A DNA stretch of 64,000 nt from Colius striatus (GCF_028858725.1 NC_084763.1:806001-870000), one strand, 5' to 3'; counted from the first letter of the stretch, positions 13,401 through 26,600 are shown. The notes: generated from the sequence alone by a model not told the origin. Program-made: numbers and translations.

Positions 13401-15573
13401 TTAGAACAGAGAAATAGGAACTCTTGGCTAGATTTTTTTAAACTCCCCTGCAGACACATATATCATCTGTAGGATACACAGATTTCCTGGCCTGAGGAAC
13501 AAGTAGTTCCTTGAGGACTGGCACTAAGGAAACTGGGTTTCCTATTAAACAAAAGCCTGAGCAATGCTTCCCCTATTGTTTCTCTCAAGTGTGTATTCTC
13601 TAGTGCCTAGCAAAGGGGCTGGGCCTGTGTTTGCAGCAGCTGTAGGATTCTCCCTCTCCTGCCTCACTGCAGTCTTTCCCACAGTTACAGCACAGCCAGT
13701 CCTGCTGCTCCCTGACGGTTCGTTTGTGGACCAGCAGCTGTAGGAGTTTCATTCTCTTCAAGGTTTCCACCGACTCTGTTGTACTCTGGTTTTAGAATTG
13801 CCTAACGTGTTTCAGGTTCCTTCTTTTAGGAAAGTTTTGGGAAGCAAACCAAATGATCATAAATGGCTTGTTTCCACAAAACCATGGTGTAAAATCAGCC
13901 TTCCTCTGAGTTCCCTTTTGTGTCTTGTGAGAACAAGGGCTGGCTGGCAGTCGCACAAGCACCCTGCTAGAGATTTTAGAATGAGTCTGCAGCATGTGGA
14001 AAGGTGTGCCTGGAGAAGACTTGTAAAGCTTTGTAAATGATCCCTAAAGGAACCAAATCACCACAGAACGGAAACTCCGTGTGGATTAACAGCAGCTGAA
14101 GGTGGGTTAGAAAGTAGAGGGCAGGGTTAGAAAGGTCTGTGTTTGCAATGAAGAGAAGTTGCTTACGATATCCCCCAGGAATCGCTGCTGAGACCTGGAT
14201 ACTTGAGTTATACAGACACAGTTTGGAGTAGTGAGGTGACAAAGTTTCCAAGTCATGCAAATCATTCAAACTAATCAAACAAATTAAGAGTTATGTCACA
14301 GCAATGAGCAACCAGGCACGGGAAACAGGTGCAACCTAACAGAGATGAGAGTAAAACAGGATCATAATCCTGACTCTATGTTCCCAGCAATGGGCTCTGT
14401 ATTACTTACTGTCACATAGGAACGACAGCTTGGTGAAACAACAGCGCTCTCCTCGTTCATTAAACGTGGTGTGCAGTGTTGCTCACTTTATCCCCAAGAG
14501 AAGAGCTTTTCTTTACAGAAGATAAAGGAAGCAGAGGAAAAAAAATACATGAATCAACTACTCATCCTCAAAAGAGATCTGGAGATATTCTTGTGATTAA
14601 TATGTCTTTGTTGCTTGTCACGTTGCTGGGACTTCTTAGGAACACTACTTGCACAATAGTCAAACAAATGCTTGTCTTCATTTCAAAGCCAGATCATGTC
14701 TCTCTCTGCTCTTGTTAGCTTCTGGACTCCCACCTCTTCTTACCACACCAAAAGTCATACTGGGCTGAGAGAATATCCTGTCCATCACCACAATCTGAGT
14801 GTCATGCTCGATGACTCTCCAATCTAGTTCTCATGGTAAGAAACCTTGCACCTTGCTGTAATGGATTTGGTGGCAGATGGCTGTGGAATGGTTTGCAAAT
14901 GTGAGTGACATGTTTGGTGTTTGAGTGGATTCTGTTTGGAACAGCAGATGTAGCTGCACTGGGAAGCTGTGGGTGATGTATTTAGTGCCTTTTGTTTTCT
15001 TTAGGAGAAGAAGACAGGGCACAATGGAAGAGGAGGAATCATCACATCAATCCCCTGTTTAAATCTCCCCATTTCTTTTTCTTTTCATGATAATTGATAC
15101 AGCTCTTGTATAAAGATCTTGTGTTTATGGTCCACAGGGTCCTGCATGTGTTTGAAGTTTCACACCCTGCCTTTCCCCACTATTGCTACTGAGAATTTGT
15201 CACAAAAGGTAGGGAGATAATACATTCTTTAGGCAACAATCAGATGTTCCTGTTTACTTTGGTCTTCAGAGGCAGACTTCTCACAGAACCGTACATGCCT
15301 TAACATGGTATCTTCAACAGCCAAAAGTCACATGCAAAGTCAAACACTGGAGAAAGCTTGATGTGACCTACTTCAGTCAGCTGCTTTTGGATGGCATGAT
15401 GCTACCTGGAAGTGGATCTTTCTTTCCAGTGACTGTGAAGGGATGATTAATTCATAATTTACCTTACCCAGTGCAGTTTTCTGTATTTAGTCAGAGGAAA
15501 GCAATCTTTATTGCCACCATCCCAATTAGTGAGAAAAAGCAATTCAAGCTCCTAGTTGTTCTGAACTAAAATC
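7417..15573. other. Non-coding DNA, nothing recognised
   Basis: Unique-looking AT-rich sequence with no CR1, no long reading frame with family similarity and no RNA gene that I can see. Short pyrimidine tracts occur (for example near 8783-8808 and 10561-10590). Confidence 0.65.
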
Positions 15574-15664
15574 CATCCTTCCTTCCTTCCTTCCTTCCTT
15601 CCTTCCTTCCTTCCTTCCTTCCTTCCTTCCTTCCTTCCTTCCTTCCCTCCCTCCCTCCCTCCTC
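15574..15664 (+). repeat. Compound microsatellite (TTCC)n then (CTCC)n
   Basis: About 70 bases of perfect TTCC units followed by about five CTCC units: an uninterrupted polypyrimidine tract of about 90 nt. Such mirror-symmetric tracts can form triplex DNA and are length-variable. Confidence 0.97.
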
Positions 15665-15784
15665 CATTTTCGCCATTTCTGATGTGTCATGTTATCAGAG
15701 AATATTGCAGTGCCATAAGATAATAATCACAACTGCTTTCAGCCCCCTTCCTCCTCCTGCTAATAACGTATATAGAGACAGGCC

Positions 15785-15817
15785 ATTTTCTTTACCATTT
15801 CTTTACCTTTCTTTACC
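15785..15817 (+). repeat. Short tandem repeat, three copies of TTTCTTTACC
   Basis: Three near-identical 10-12 bp units end at 15796, 15807 and 15817. Small local slippage product, no function inferred. Confidence 0.7.
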
Positions 15818-17374
15818 GTTCTGTGATTCTTAAAACAATACTTTCCTACATACACTAATACACTAAACCAAGTTTCATTTCTGGGATGTAGCAGCTCTAG
15901 CTAAAAGCAAACTGAGGGTCTTTAAGTGCTTAAATAGTTAAATGATATCATTCAGTGGACCTTTTTCTTTGCAGACTTTCATGACTGTAGTCCCTTCCCA
16001 TTCAGTAGCATCCTCTCTCCCCTTCGTTCCAAGGGGGAAATGACATGACCCGGCCTTTCATTCATAAAGTGTTCCCTGATGTGTCTGGGACAAAAGCACT
16101 GCCTGTCCTAACTCTAGTACTTTGTGTAAAATGTGCACAACATGGGATTGAAGCTTTATAAACAATTTGATTGTGCTGACTGGTAAGCCAAAAAAACTGG
16201 CCCATTGGATCTCTAAGAGTGTGCCTTGGTAAAGCCAAGGGTGCTGAATGTGCCCATCCCTCACTGAGATCTACCAGATACCAGGAGCAAGCAACACTGC
16301 CTTGGAACAGAGAATGCAGAAGTGTTTGATGGGCCTCACTGGGATACACAAACACCCAGCTACTTTTCTGTATTCCTAGCTGGAGTTATTTGTTCAGTTA
16401 AGGCTAACTCGCTGCTCACCATTTCACTTGCTGTTTGTCTATATCCCTCACCCTGTAATTTAAAGGGAGCATTACAGCATCTAATTTTCAATGTCATTTT
16501 TGGAACAAGACTTTTATTGCTCAACATTTCCTGTCGTTAGTGCGGAAACTAGCTCTTGGCTCTAAGTATAGTACAAACACAAGAGCCTTCCTGTTTTCTG
16601 TGCTGTGCCCATTGACCAGTGACAATCTCCCCATTCCCAAGACTTGCATATAATGCCCAGTATCTCAAGAGGAAGCAGCAAACGCTGAGGCATGGGCTCG
16701 TGGTACGTAAGAAGCTGTGTGTCCCGACGGCTCCGTATCCGTGGTGCTAAAAGCTCTTTCATCATTCTTACAATCTGTTAGTATTTGCTGTTGGGATATT
16801 AAAGAAGTGTACTGAGGAGGAGTGTGGGCACACACTGTAGCCCCTGAGGTTCTGGGGCAGCTGTGTGGAAAGTTATGAAGTGTGCATATACTTCTGAGAA
16901 CGGGTGGATGGTGGTGAGGCTCAGGGACAGACGAGGATGCCAGGACGCCTGCCCCCACACACACGGCCTTTCCTTGCACGCTGAGATTTAGGGTGGTATA
17001 GGAGGAGCATCCCTAACCAATTATCAAGGCTCGCACACAGAGTAACAACCACAACATTACCATGCTTTCAGTTATCAGCTGTCTACAGCAAACCCAGCCC
17101 ACGTGCCCCTTGGGATTTTGCATGGCATTTTGGTTAGAATTTACAGCCTTGCTTAGTTGAAGAAGGTAACGGAACTGAGAGCTAATTTGGGCAGAAGTGA
17201 GGTGTTTAGGGTAATCTGAACCTGCAGCGTTCACCCACAGCGTCCAAATGCTTTCCATTTTGTGAGCAGGTTTGCAGGCAAGGCCTGGGAACTTGTGTGT
17301 CAGCAATAGGAAGCGAAGCCTAAATACTCAGCCACGAAGTGCTGCTACAATTACCCAACCAACTACATCATCTA

Positions 17375-17386
17375 GCAGTAGGGGGC
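17375..17386 (+). promoter_or_regulatory. CTCF-like binding site
   Basis: GCAGTAGGGGGC matches the CTCF core CCASYAGRKGGC at 11 of 12 positions (first base G instead of C). Orientation is forward on the + strand. This is a motif match only; occupancy is unknown. Confidence 0.35.
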
Positions 17387-17469
17387 TGCTTTTTTTTCCC
17401 TCTTTCCCACAGGGTCACATAGTGGTTTGGATGGAGTCTGGTTGGATCTTCTCCAGCTTGAAGGAAGTT

Positions 17470-17484
17470 GGGGGGGGGGGGGGG
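17470..17484 (+). repeat. Homopolymer run of 15 G
   Basis: Fifteen consecutive G followed by AGG. Length-variable in most genomes and prone to sequencing error. Confidence 0.9.
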
Positions 17485-19499
17485 AGGATTTTTCCAGAGA
17501 AAAGAGTAATTATTTGGATTATATACTGCATTAAAAGAAGAGGTTGTTGGGAAATTTAGGTTTTTCCACCCTGAGGAGGAGACAGCCCGCTCTCAGGGCG
17601 CCCATTCAGCTCAACTGTTGTGTGGCCAGTAGTTAACCTGGCTGACTGCCAAAGGTTTTGCTTATTATGCAAATACCAGGAAGGAAATGGGGATTTTCAG
17701 AGGGAGATGAGGATTGTTAAAAGAAAATGGGTATTCTTACCTCTCCTCTGAATCCAGGCATCATTCAGTGGGGCACAAAGAGGAAGAACACCTCTGAATT
17801 CTAAAGCTTCTTTACGCGTAGGGCGATAAGGTTTATTAAATCGGGTTTACTGGGATCTTCTCACTGGGTAGTGCTAGAAAAACTAAATAATTAGCAGCTC
17901 TGATGTGTAATATAAGAGGCTGTATTCAAGAGCACCAAATCAGCAGGAACTGTGGACAGTTTAGAAGCACTGCCAACTGTTGTGATAAAATTCTTGTGAT
18001 ATATGTTGTTTTTTCTTACGCCTCATTGCTTGAACTCATCCCATTATGTGAGAATGTCAGCTTTTGTTTAGAAACAAATACGTCTTGTCCTTGCAGCTAA
18101 AGAGATTAAGTAAAAAATATGACCTTCAAAAGGTCAACACAAGGAAAAAAAAAGAGAGAGAGAAGGCAAACTAAAGGCAAACATTTTTCTATTCACTGAA
18201 ACCCCATGATTATGAGGAAAGAGGCTGACTCACTATTTTTCAGTACTTAGAGTTGACCGTCCTGTTCTGACACAAGGCATTACACATTTTCTAAGAGAGG
18301 GCTCAGGGTGGAAAGTTCAGAGCCTTTGCCTTTTTCAAACGGTATGGATCAGAAAATTGTGCTTGTTTTTTTTCTGCCCCTTTCACCAAAAATGGGGAAA
18401 TAGGTTACACGAGCTCTTACCCTTTCCCCCCCCCCAGTTCTAGTGACATTCAGTCTGAAACCTGGTTTTGAGACTTGGCTCAAAGTATAGTACCTTTACT
18501 ATGTACTATTTAAAGAGTACATTTAACTCTTCCAGAAAGGGTTAAAATGGCTGAAATTCACCCCTCTACAGGTGGCGAAAAAAGAAGGAGGCTTGTGAAT
18601 GACTTTGAGAGGAGCTCATGCAGGTGACATCCTAATGACCGTGTTCCAAAGGAAACGAATCCCCAAAGCTTCCTGTGTTGAATGCAACTCAAAACACTCA
18701 CAAATGTGCTTCTGACTCATCTTTGAAGAGGCATTTTTCAGGGAAACACCGATCCCAAAAAATCTTGCTCTGTATTATAAGATCAAGTAAGTGAGAGATT
18801 TGCCATTGATTTTGGATTGGGCAGAGTTTAGGGTCACTGTGCTTTCTGCACTTTTGCCAGTGGAAACAAAAGTTCTCGTTGCAGTTGGGCAGTATGAGCA
18901 GGTGACGGGGTTTTTTTCCTCTTTACACTGTAGAAACGGTACACAGCAGTAAACTGGCTCAGAAGTTGTTGTCCCCAGTACTTCACTCCCCATCTTCACC
19001 AAGGCTACATAAATGCTTTTGATTTTCTTCAGGTTTAGCGAGAAAAAGGTTCCCAGTTCTGCCCAAATTATCTTTGAATTCTGCCACCCTCTTCGACCAA
19101 GCCAGGCTGTAAATTCTAACCAAGGAAAAGGTTGCAGTGCCCACAGCAGTCAGCGACAGCAGGGATACTGAAAGGGCTACAGGGCTGTTCTTTTGCATCG
19201 CTGTCAAAGGTTCGAGCCCAGAAGGAGGGGTTAAGGGCCAAGCTGGTGTTCGTTTTATACTAGCTGTTATAATCCATCAATTATCCGGTTAAGAAACTGC
19301 AGTAAAATATGTGCTTTATATATTGCCGTTGGGCATGTGCCAGGTAACATGGACCATCTGAGTAATGGTTCTAAGAATCGCATGAAAGAAATCGGCAGGG
19401 GCCAAAATGTCGAAACTTTTAATAATACCTTGGGATCAGAGCTGCCTTTGGCCTGACACCATGTACTGTATATTTGTTTTGAGAATTCATCACACTTTA

Positions 19500-19615
19500 A
19501 CGACCGAGTGAACATTATTTTTCCTCGGCGTGCCGGCAGGAACCGGGGACGTTCCGCTCCCGAGTGCAGGCGGTTCACTCGCTTTCCAGCAGCGTCCTGC
19601 CCCAGGCACAGGGTG
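19500..19615. other. Small CpG-dense patch in the gene-free interval
   Basis: About a dozen CpGs within roughly 110 bp, against very few in the surrounding kilobases. It contains a 9-bp inverted repeat, CGAGTGAAC (19505-19513) with GTTCACTCG (19573-19581), 59 nt apart. Could be an unmethylated regulatory element or the remnant of an old GC-rich insertion. Confidence 0.4.
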
Positions 19616-20783
19616 AGATTTGTGAGGAGCGATTAGAGGTAGGCACCTGAGTCCCCTGAGTGGGAGACCAGCAGCCTGCCTCGAGCTTTGCCTGCAGTGC
19701 TGCAGCAGCCGAGTTAGGCATCTTAGAACAGGGTCCAAAAATCACTAGGAGCCTGCCAGAAGGAATCAGCACTTGGAGCCACTGATGGTTAGCCAGTAAG
19801 AAACGCTGGAGAGAGGTGGAGAGGCAGCTCATGGTCCACAGCCTGGAGTGGGCAAGACCCCAGTTTTGTGGGTTTTTTCAGTACCCACCTGGGAAGGGAG
19901 AATCTCAAATTGCAGTCCCAGGTCCAAGGGCTGCTCAAGTATTTTATTCAATGTCTGTTTTATTTAAAGTACATAAGGAGTTGCAGACTCCTCCATCACC
20001 AGACACCTCACTGACCCAAGGCACCTTAACTCGTTTTCTGCAAAGCAGGAAAGCTTCCAAAGAAAGAATTCCATTCGTTTGACCTCCTTTTTCCCCCCTC
20101 TGCAGGATCACACCAAGCACACAGTTAGGACGCTCCGGAGCATGGTGTGGGAGCAATGACACAGCCAACTGCACCGTGAGCCTCATGCCCTGCTTGTTAC
20201 ATTCCTCTGGTATCCTGCTGGAGATATGCAGGCAGCCTCACCGCTGTAAAAGGGCAGCACAAGTCCCCACCCCTGAGATCCTCAGCTGCTTTGAGTTGCT
20301 GTGCTCGTTTTTGAAGCGCTTGTCCCTGTCTCCAGCCTGCTTGCTGACACTGAGGATGGAGGTCTGACTTTTTGGGAAGGAGTGGAGAAGGAGCAGCTAG
20401 CAAACAATGTAAGACTGTCAGTCCTGACCTCACATCTCCCCCTAGTAGCTTCTGGCTGCTGAGTGAACACAGCCGTCTCTCACACTCCTTCATTTTCAGT
20501 GTCTTACCTTATGTCCCCCCATCTTCATTCAGCATGTCTCAGTGTGTGATTTCTTTATTCTTCTGGTCTCCATTCTCCATGGATTGTTTCTCACTCACTC
20601 TCCTGTCCGCTTTACAAACAGCTCATGGCATGTTTGCAGAGTGATCTGTACCAAAGTCCCTGTTAAATACACTTCCCAGAAGTGAACAGCCTTACAGCTC
20701 AACCATTTGCTGCTCTTTCAGCTCAGGAACCAGCTACGAGGACAGCAGAGCTAGAGGTGCTCCAGGTCTGCAGTCATTTGGAT

Positions 20784-20956
20784 TCACAGAATCATTTTGG
20801 TTGGAGAAGACATTTAAGCCCATTGAGCCCAAGCCCTCCCCTCACCCTGCCCAGCCCAGCACTACCCCACGGCCCTCAGCACCTCAGCTCCACGGCTTTG
20901 GGATCCCTCCAGGGCTGGGAACTCCCTCACCTCCCTGGGCAGCCTGTGCCAGCTAA
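20784..20956 (-). mobile_element. CR1 LINE 3'-end fragment
   Basis: It starts with CACAGAATCATTTTGGTTGGA and runs through GGGCAGCCTGTGCC: the reverse complement of an avian CR1 3' end. Same GC-rich subfamily as the copy at 43355, in opposite orientation. Confidence 0.9.
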
Positions 20957-23282
20957 ATCTGAGTCAGTGCAGAGACCTGCAGCATCACCTGCCTTTGCCG
21001 TGTTACCCCCAGCCTAATCCTCTATAAAGCAGCTGTTGTGGCCTCTCCAGACGCTGCTCAGCGGCTGCGTGTTTCAGCTTTGCTAGCAGTAATAAATCAC
21101 ACGGGCTTCCTATCACTGTCATAGGGGGAAAAATGCTCAGCTTTTCCACATCTCTGTTTTTTGTTTCCCCTGTTTGCATTCTACCCAGTTTCAGTGCCAG
21201 GCAATAGGCTAACCAGGGATTCTTGGGGGCAGTTGTTGCCAAGTCGCATAACTTCCACCAATTGCAATCAATCACTCGGTTTTAACAACCTCAGCTTTTG
21301 TTTCTAGTGAAGTTCGCTTTCTGAAATGTTTGGAATGCAAAAGCTGAAAGGGAATGCTCAAGATTCAAAGGAAAAAGAATCTTTTTCTTGGATCCATAAC
21401 AGTTATAGGAAGTTGAAGTTTGCTACTGAAGCGGTGACAAGATGTCACTAAACATAAGGCCTGAGCTACCTGACAGCGGCCTTTGAAGTGAAATATTTTC
21501 TGTGTAAACACGACAACAGTGGCATGAAATGTACAAATTCCTGCTGATTTTCCATAATTGCGCATTCCTTTCTATTTGTAACAAATAATCCCCTGTATCT
21601 CGTTACAGAAAACCTGAGCCCACGCTTGGGTGTGACTTTTCGGGCACGCCACGTCCTCAGAGGGTGGGTTTTGCAGCATGTCGGTGACTCCACGTTTCGC
21701 TGGACGCCAGCAGAGAGCGGAGCTGATTAATAACCACGGACCCTTTAAATCGGGCCCCCTCCAGAGGCAGAAGCTGCGGGATGGCAAAAGGCACCTTCTC
21801 CCAGGAACCAGGTTTGCCCACTTTTCCTTGGGGAGAGGAGAGAGATGGTTTTTAACCTGGCTTGCTGAAGCCTTGTAGGTGAGCTGCACAGTCTGGCACA
21901 ATTGGCAGTCATCACTGAGTGATAAGCCAAGACTGGAAGAGTGGAGCTGTTGCGTAGGAAGTGCCCTGGCAGAGGATTTGTGGAGAGAGCAGAATAATGG
22001 CAGGCTACCTTACACCCAGCTTTAGCTGATACACGCTGTGAAGTTCGAGATGAACTTCAAACAAGAAAACGAAGCACAGCTTGGACGGGAGTGCAGCACC
22101 TCTCACACCAGCAAAAGCCTTCCACGCACAAGGCTGAGCACCAGGCATTTCTGATGGAAAGACTCTTAATTAGATGAGGAAATACTTTTACTTGTGCTTA
22201 CTGGGTTTCAAACGTTTTTTCTGAAGCAAACAGGATGGGTTGTTCATTGAGGGACTTTGAGCAAATGGCAGAATGCTCTTTACCTGCCTAGCTAAACGTT
22301 CAGGTTCTCCAGTAGTTCGTACCTGGTCCTCATACGGGGACATTTGCATTTATCCTTGACCAGGGAATGGGCAAAACTTCTATTTCCTCTGCAGCTAGCC
22401 CAAATAGTTAGCACCTGGAACAGGGTTAGGCTGTGCTTTGTGACAGTCTGGAGGGTTTTGATGAGGCTAAAGGAGCGCAAAGGATGTTGAACAACTGAGA
22501 GGAATCTGGAGTGAGATCTCTGTATTTCCACTGAGCTAATCAGGCTGCTCTGAGTTTTCTCTGTAACCTTTCCACCCTTCGGTTGCTGCAGCCTGATGTG
22601 TTTTCTTGGTCTTCACAGCTCTTTAAAGCAGAACAGATTGGAGACTTTTCCCAGGTGCATACCTTTAGAAATAATCAGCTCTTGCAGCCAAACTGTTTTA
22701 ATCATTCGAGTCCTGCAGAAAGTGCTTTTTATTGCAAGGTTTGATTCACGTTTCTCCTCTGCCTGTCTGCTCTCCAGCACCAGGATGCTCTGGGAGCTTA
22801 AAAGCTTGAAACAGGTTCTGCCACTTTATGCCAACTGAAGATTCATCCATAAAGTTACAAAACTGAATAGAAACCTATGCCATTTCTACAAAAGGTTAGA
22901 AACCACAGTGTTAGTCACATGGAATCTGTCCTCTCTTTAAAAAGACACGAGGGAGTCTTTCAGTTTTACACCTGGTCTGGAAAGTTGGAATGCTGGAAAG
23001 CTCCTCGGGTCAGCAATTGGAACTGGTTGGAAAGTCATCAGGATTTTCTGTCAGACAGGGAGTTTTGAAAGGATAAGGCATTTGAGGGAATTCACACCTA
23101 TCTGGATGAAACTTTACATATGTATTTGATTCTTCTGCTTTGGGGAAAAAAAACCCAAACAAACGTTAAATCCCTTTTTAGATGATGCTTTATCACCAAA
23201 TGTATTTGACTTATTTTTCCTCCCACATTTACATGGTGATAATGGATAGTGATGAGACTTTTGCCTGTCCTGCTTCATTGTT
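20957..23282. other. Non-coding DNA, nothing recognised
   Basis: Between two CR1 fragments. No coding similarity or repeat recognised. Confidence 0.65.
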
Positions 23283-23420
23283 GAGTCTCCTTCTCTGGAG
23301 ACATTCAAACCCAGCTGGATGAGTTCCTGTGTGACCTACTCTAGGTCCTCCTGCTCTAGCAGTGGGGTTGCACTGGATGAGCTTTCCAGGTCCTTTCCTG
23401 CCCTCAAGATTCTGTGATTC
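23283..23420 (+). mobile_element. CR1 LINE 3'-end fragment
   Basis: Begins at GAGTCTCCTTCTCTGGAGAC and ends ATTCTGTGATTC, the sense-strand CR1 tail. 5'-truncated as is usual for CR1. Closely similar to the copy at 50430-50650. Confidence 0.92.
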
Positions 23421-23491
23421 ACTGACTGCTTTTGTTCAGCTGAAATTGATCTTCTAACATCCAGCAATGTCCAACAACCCATGAACTGTGA

Positions 23492-23600
23492 TCATAGAAT
23501 CATAGAATGGTAGGGTTGGAAGGGACCTTTAGAGATCATCCAGTCCAACCCCCCTGCAGAAGCAGAGTCACCTAGATCAGGTCACATAGGAACACGAGTC
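23492..23600 (-). mobile_element. CR1 LINE 3'-end fragment
   Basis: Two octamer units (TCATAGAA, twice) are followed by GGTTGGAAGGGACC, CCAGTCCAACCCCCCTGC and CTAGATCAGGTCACATAGGAAC. Antisense copy facing the fragment at 23283-23420 tail to tail, 71 bp apart. Similarity fades after about 23600. Confidence 0.92.
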
Positions 23601-26600
23601 CATTTAATGCTTGTCAGAAAGGCAATCGAGGTGCTCTGTGCAATCTCTTTCCTAACCTACCTCCTGCATCCACAGGTTTATATCTAGAGGCAGCAGTCTG
23701 TCCCCACGCCTTACACTCTGCGTGACACCTGAAGGCTCACCTGCATTAATTCCATCTCCATCTTCTCCATCCTTCCAGGTCTCTGAACTCATCTGTTTTC
23801 ACAGCATTGCTTTGGTTTGTGTTGTTACAAGGACTACAATCACGTTGATTTCCCTGGAGGTTTTAGAATATCTTTATCACAACGATCAGAAAAGCCTCAT
23901 CCCATCCTCTCGTCTATATCTAGGCTACAGTTCCCATCCCTTGAGTCACCATCAGAATTACCTACCCTGTGTTCTGGCAACTCCCTTCCCGTTCCCAGCT
24001 CATACATGTAATTGAGCTGATGACCTACTTTGCGCTCCTCAGGGGTTTGGATTCTTTTTTTTCCTATTCCTTTTATGTCCTGTCAAAGTAGAGTTTAATT
24101 GTAGCAGATTGTAATTGGTGTCTGTTTGTCTTTTGTTCTGCCTACACCTCTTTATCATCCTTGGAGCCACATGTCTTCATGTGTTACTATTGTATCACCA
24201 ATTTTCATGCAACCTGTCTGTGGTTTTACTTGCTGCATCTTCCCAAAGCTCATTTCCTTTGGTCTAAGCTTCCTGGTAGAACAACAAGTATATGCTCTGC
24301 CCGTTCAGCTTTTCCTCAAATCTGTGTAGAAGTAACAGTCAGCACCAGCTTTTGTGGGTTTGATAACCCTGGGATTTGCAGAGGAGTTCTCAATCACTGG
24401 GCTCTTACAGAAACCTTTTTTCCCCCCACCCAGAGTTTGAAAATGCTTCGTTTCTCTTTATTTCTTAATAAACTCTGCCCTCCCAGAAATGCACAACCCA
24501 CACACCTTAACCAACTTCTCTATCAACGAGACTCATCGTTCTGCCCGCTCAGAATATCACGTGGGCAATCTACATGGAACTAAATGCATTTCTTGTGCCC
24601 TGAGGACTTTGTTGAGCAAATGCCTAATGTAGCTGCTCAACAGTAAGGATTAAAGGCCCTGAAAAAGCCACTTTCTGAGAGCTCTGCACTGACAGGCTGC
24701 ATCCCTCTTAGAGTCAGATAGAAATGTGTGGCTGCTGTCAGTGTTTTCTGATGCTTCTGCTCTGTGCTGGAACAGGAAGGAAATGTTTGAAAACTCTGGC
24801 AAAAAGAAAACCACATTGCCAAGAAATTCCATGGTCTTCAGAGCGAAAATGGCAACTCTGGAAAAGCTGGAAACTCATCATTCTGGATTTGTAAGTCAGA
24901 AATATTGAGAGGTGCACAGGAGATAAAAAACAAGGAGAAGGAAAGATTCTTTGGTGTTAAAATCCCCTTTTTAAATGTTTTACCTGTGACCATGTGCTGC
25001 TTTGGCAGAAATACAGCAGAATTTAGTACTGGTGTGAGATTTATATACCCCTCTTGATCTTCCTCAAAAGATTGCTGTTTTGATGGAACTTTGTCTTTAT
25101 TTGGGAGGCAAATTGTCAAAGCCTTTGTAACACCCGGTGGAAAGTGCTTGGACTGATAGTTTGGAACTCGTGGTCTGCAGACCCTGACCATCATGGACTG
25201 ATTTTCAGGCAGTTCTGGATACTGAATAAGTAAATCCAGTTCAAATGAGTCAGTTTCAAGTTCCTGCTTTCATTTTTCTAACTGCTGTGAAGCTCACATA
25301 CAAATAAAGTAACGACCTGAGCTTTAGGTAAGAAAGAAACCTGTTAACTGTGCTGTGTCCAGGACTGATGGTCATCACTGGCTTACAAATACTGGCAACT
25401 GTCTTGTTTACATGTGGATCTCTAAGGACTCAGGTATTGCCCCAGAAAACACACCAGCTTGTCCAGGTGTGGAAGGCCTGTGGCGTGCCACAGCTCTCTT
25501 GTTTGAAATGTTCCTGGTTTTCATGTGAAGAAGGTAGTGTTTCAACACCATTGCTTTGAGGAATATCTGACAGCACATATAGCTGCTTCTTTGAGCTAAA
25601 CAGATGTCACCTGCCTCATTCTTATTCCCAAAAAGACGGCAGTTAGTCCCCTGTGATAGTTTGTAAGATAAGTGGTTGTGTTCTTTCACTGATTCTTCTC
25701 ATTTAGCGCAAGTTGAGTCACAAAAGGTTTTGTACAGGTCAGCACAACAGACTGTTCTCTTCAGTGGAAACCTGAGTTACTGGTAAAAACACCACGGCAA
25801 TCTCTAGCTGTTTGTTGAAGAGAAGGTTTTTTCCTCGTATTCTCCTGGGCCTTTTGAAGATAAAAGAACTTAGTGCACGTCAGTATTCCAGTCACAAGTG
25901 CAGAGCACAGAACACGGGGAGACCTATTCCACTCCAGTTAAGGTCAGTACCAGTGACAGCACGTAGTATTTATGGGCTGTTTCCCTTTCAAGTCATTAGG
26001 AACACATTTCCTCACAAGGAAAATGATATATAGTCTTTATTGTAGCTTAAGATGTAATCATTGAGTTGTTCTCAAATGCAGGATTAAGCCAAGGGAATTC
26101 AGGGTTAAATGTACAGAGTTACAGTATGCAAAGAACTGGAAACTGTGTTCTACCTCGGAGCAACTTAATGAACTAATGGGTGATGGCAAAGGCTTTTTCT
26201 ATTTACAGGTCTAAAGGACGCTGTAAAAAGCCGTTTCTGAGACAATTTTGCTGAAGACTAGGACGTGTATTCTCTTCCTGTTTCTATCCTTGAAACGGAA
26301 TCTTTCCAAACAGAGAAGCTTGTTGCCTCACATAAAACAGCATTTCATGTGTCTCTAGCCCATTTTCCAGTGCAGAGTAGATCTGGTTGCAGCTGCCATT
26401 TGCTCTGCTGAAGTGAAATGAAATGCTTTCTTTCCCTTTTCCCTCAAAATGGCAGCTGTGCCATTGGAGCTGACTAAATGGCTCTGAATAAGCCAGATTT
26501 AAGGTAAACTGTGGCTTTTTAAAGGGGGTGGGTACTGTTACTGCCAAAGCAGGTGTGTGAGCCCGAGCCCACTGATGAGTCGGGTTATTCTCTGTGGCAT

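Larger units (their letters stand above)
15818..20783. other. Non-coding DNA with homopolymers, one CTCF-like site and one CpG cluster
   Basis: No gene recognised. Contains a G15 run (17470-17484), a C10 run (18426-18435), an octamer ATGCAAAT (17667-17674) and a CpG-dense patch at 19500-19615, listed separately where useful. Confidence 0.65.

Noticed and set aside
18569-18577. CTCF half-match CAGGTGGCG
   Set aside because: The 3' half fits but the 5' half of the core does not.
20437-20448. Second, reverse-oriented CTCF-like match (CCCCCTAGTAG)
   Set aside because: Two mismatches, one at an important position. Too weak to list.
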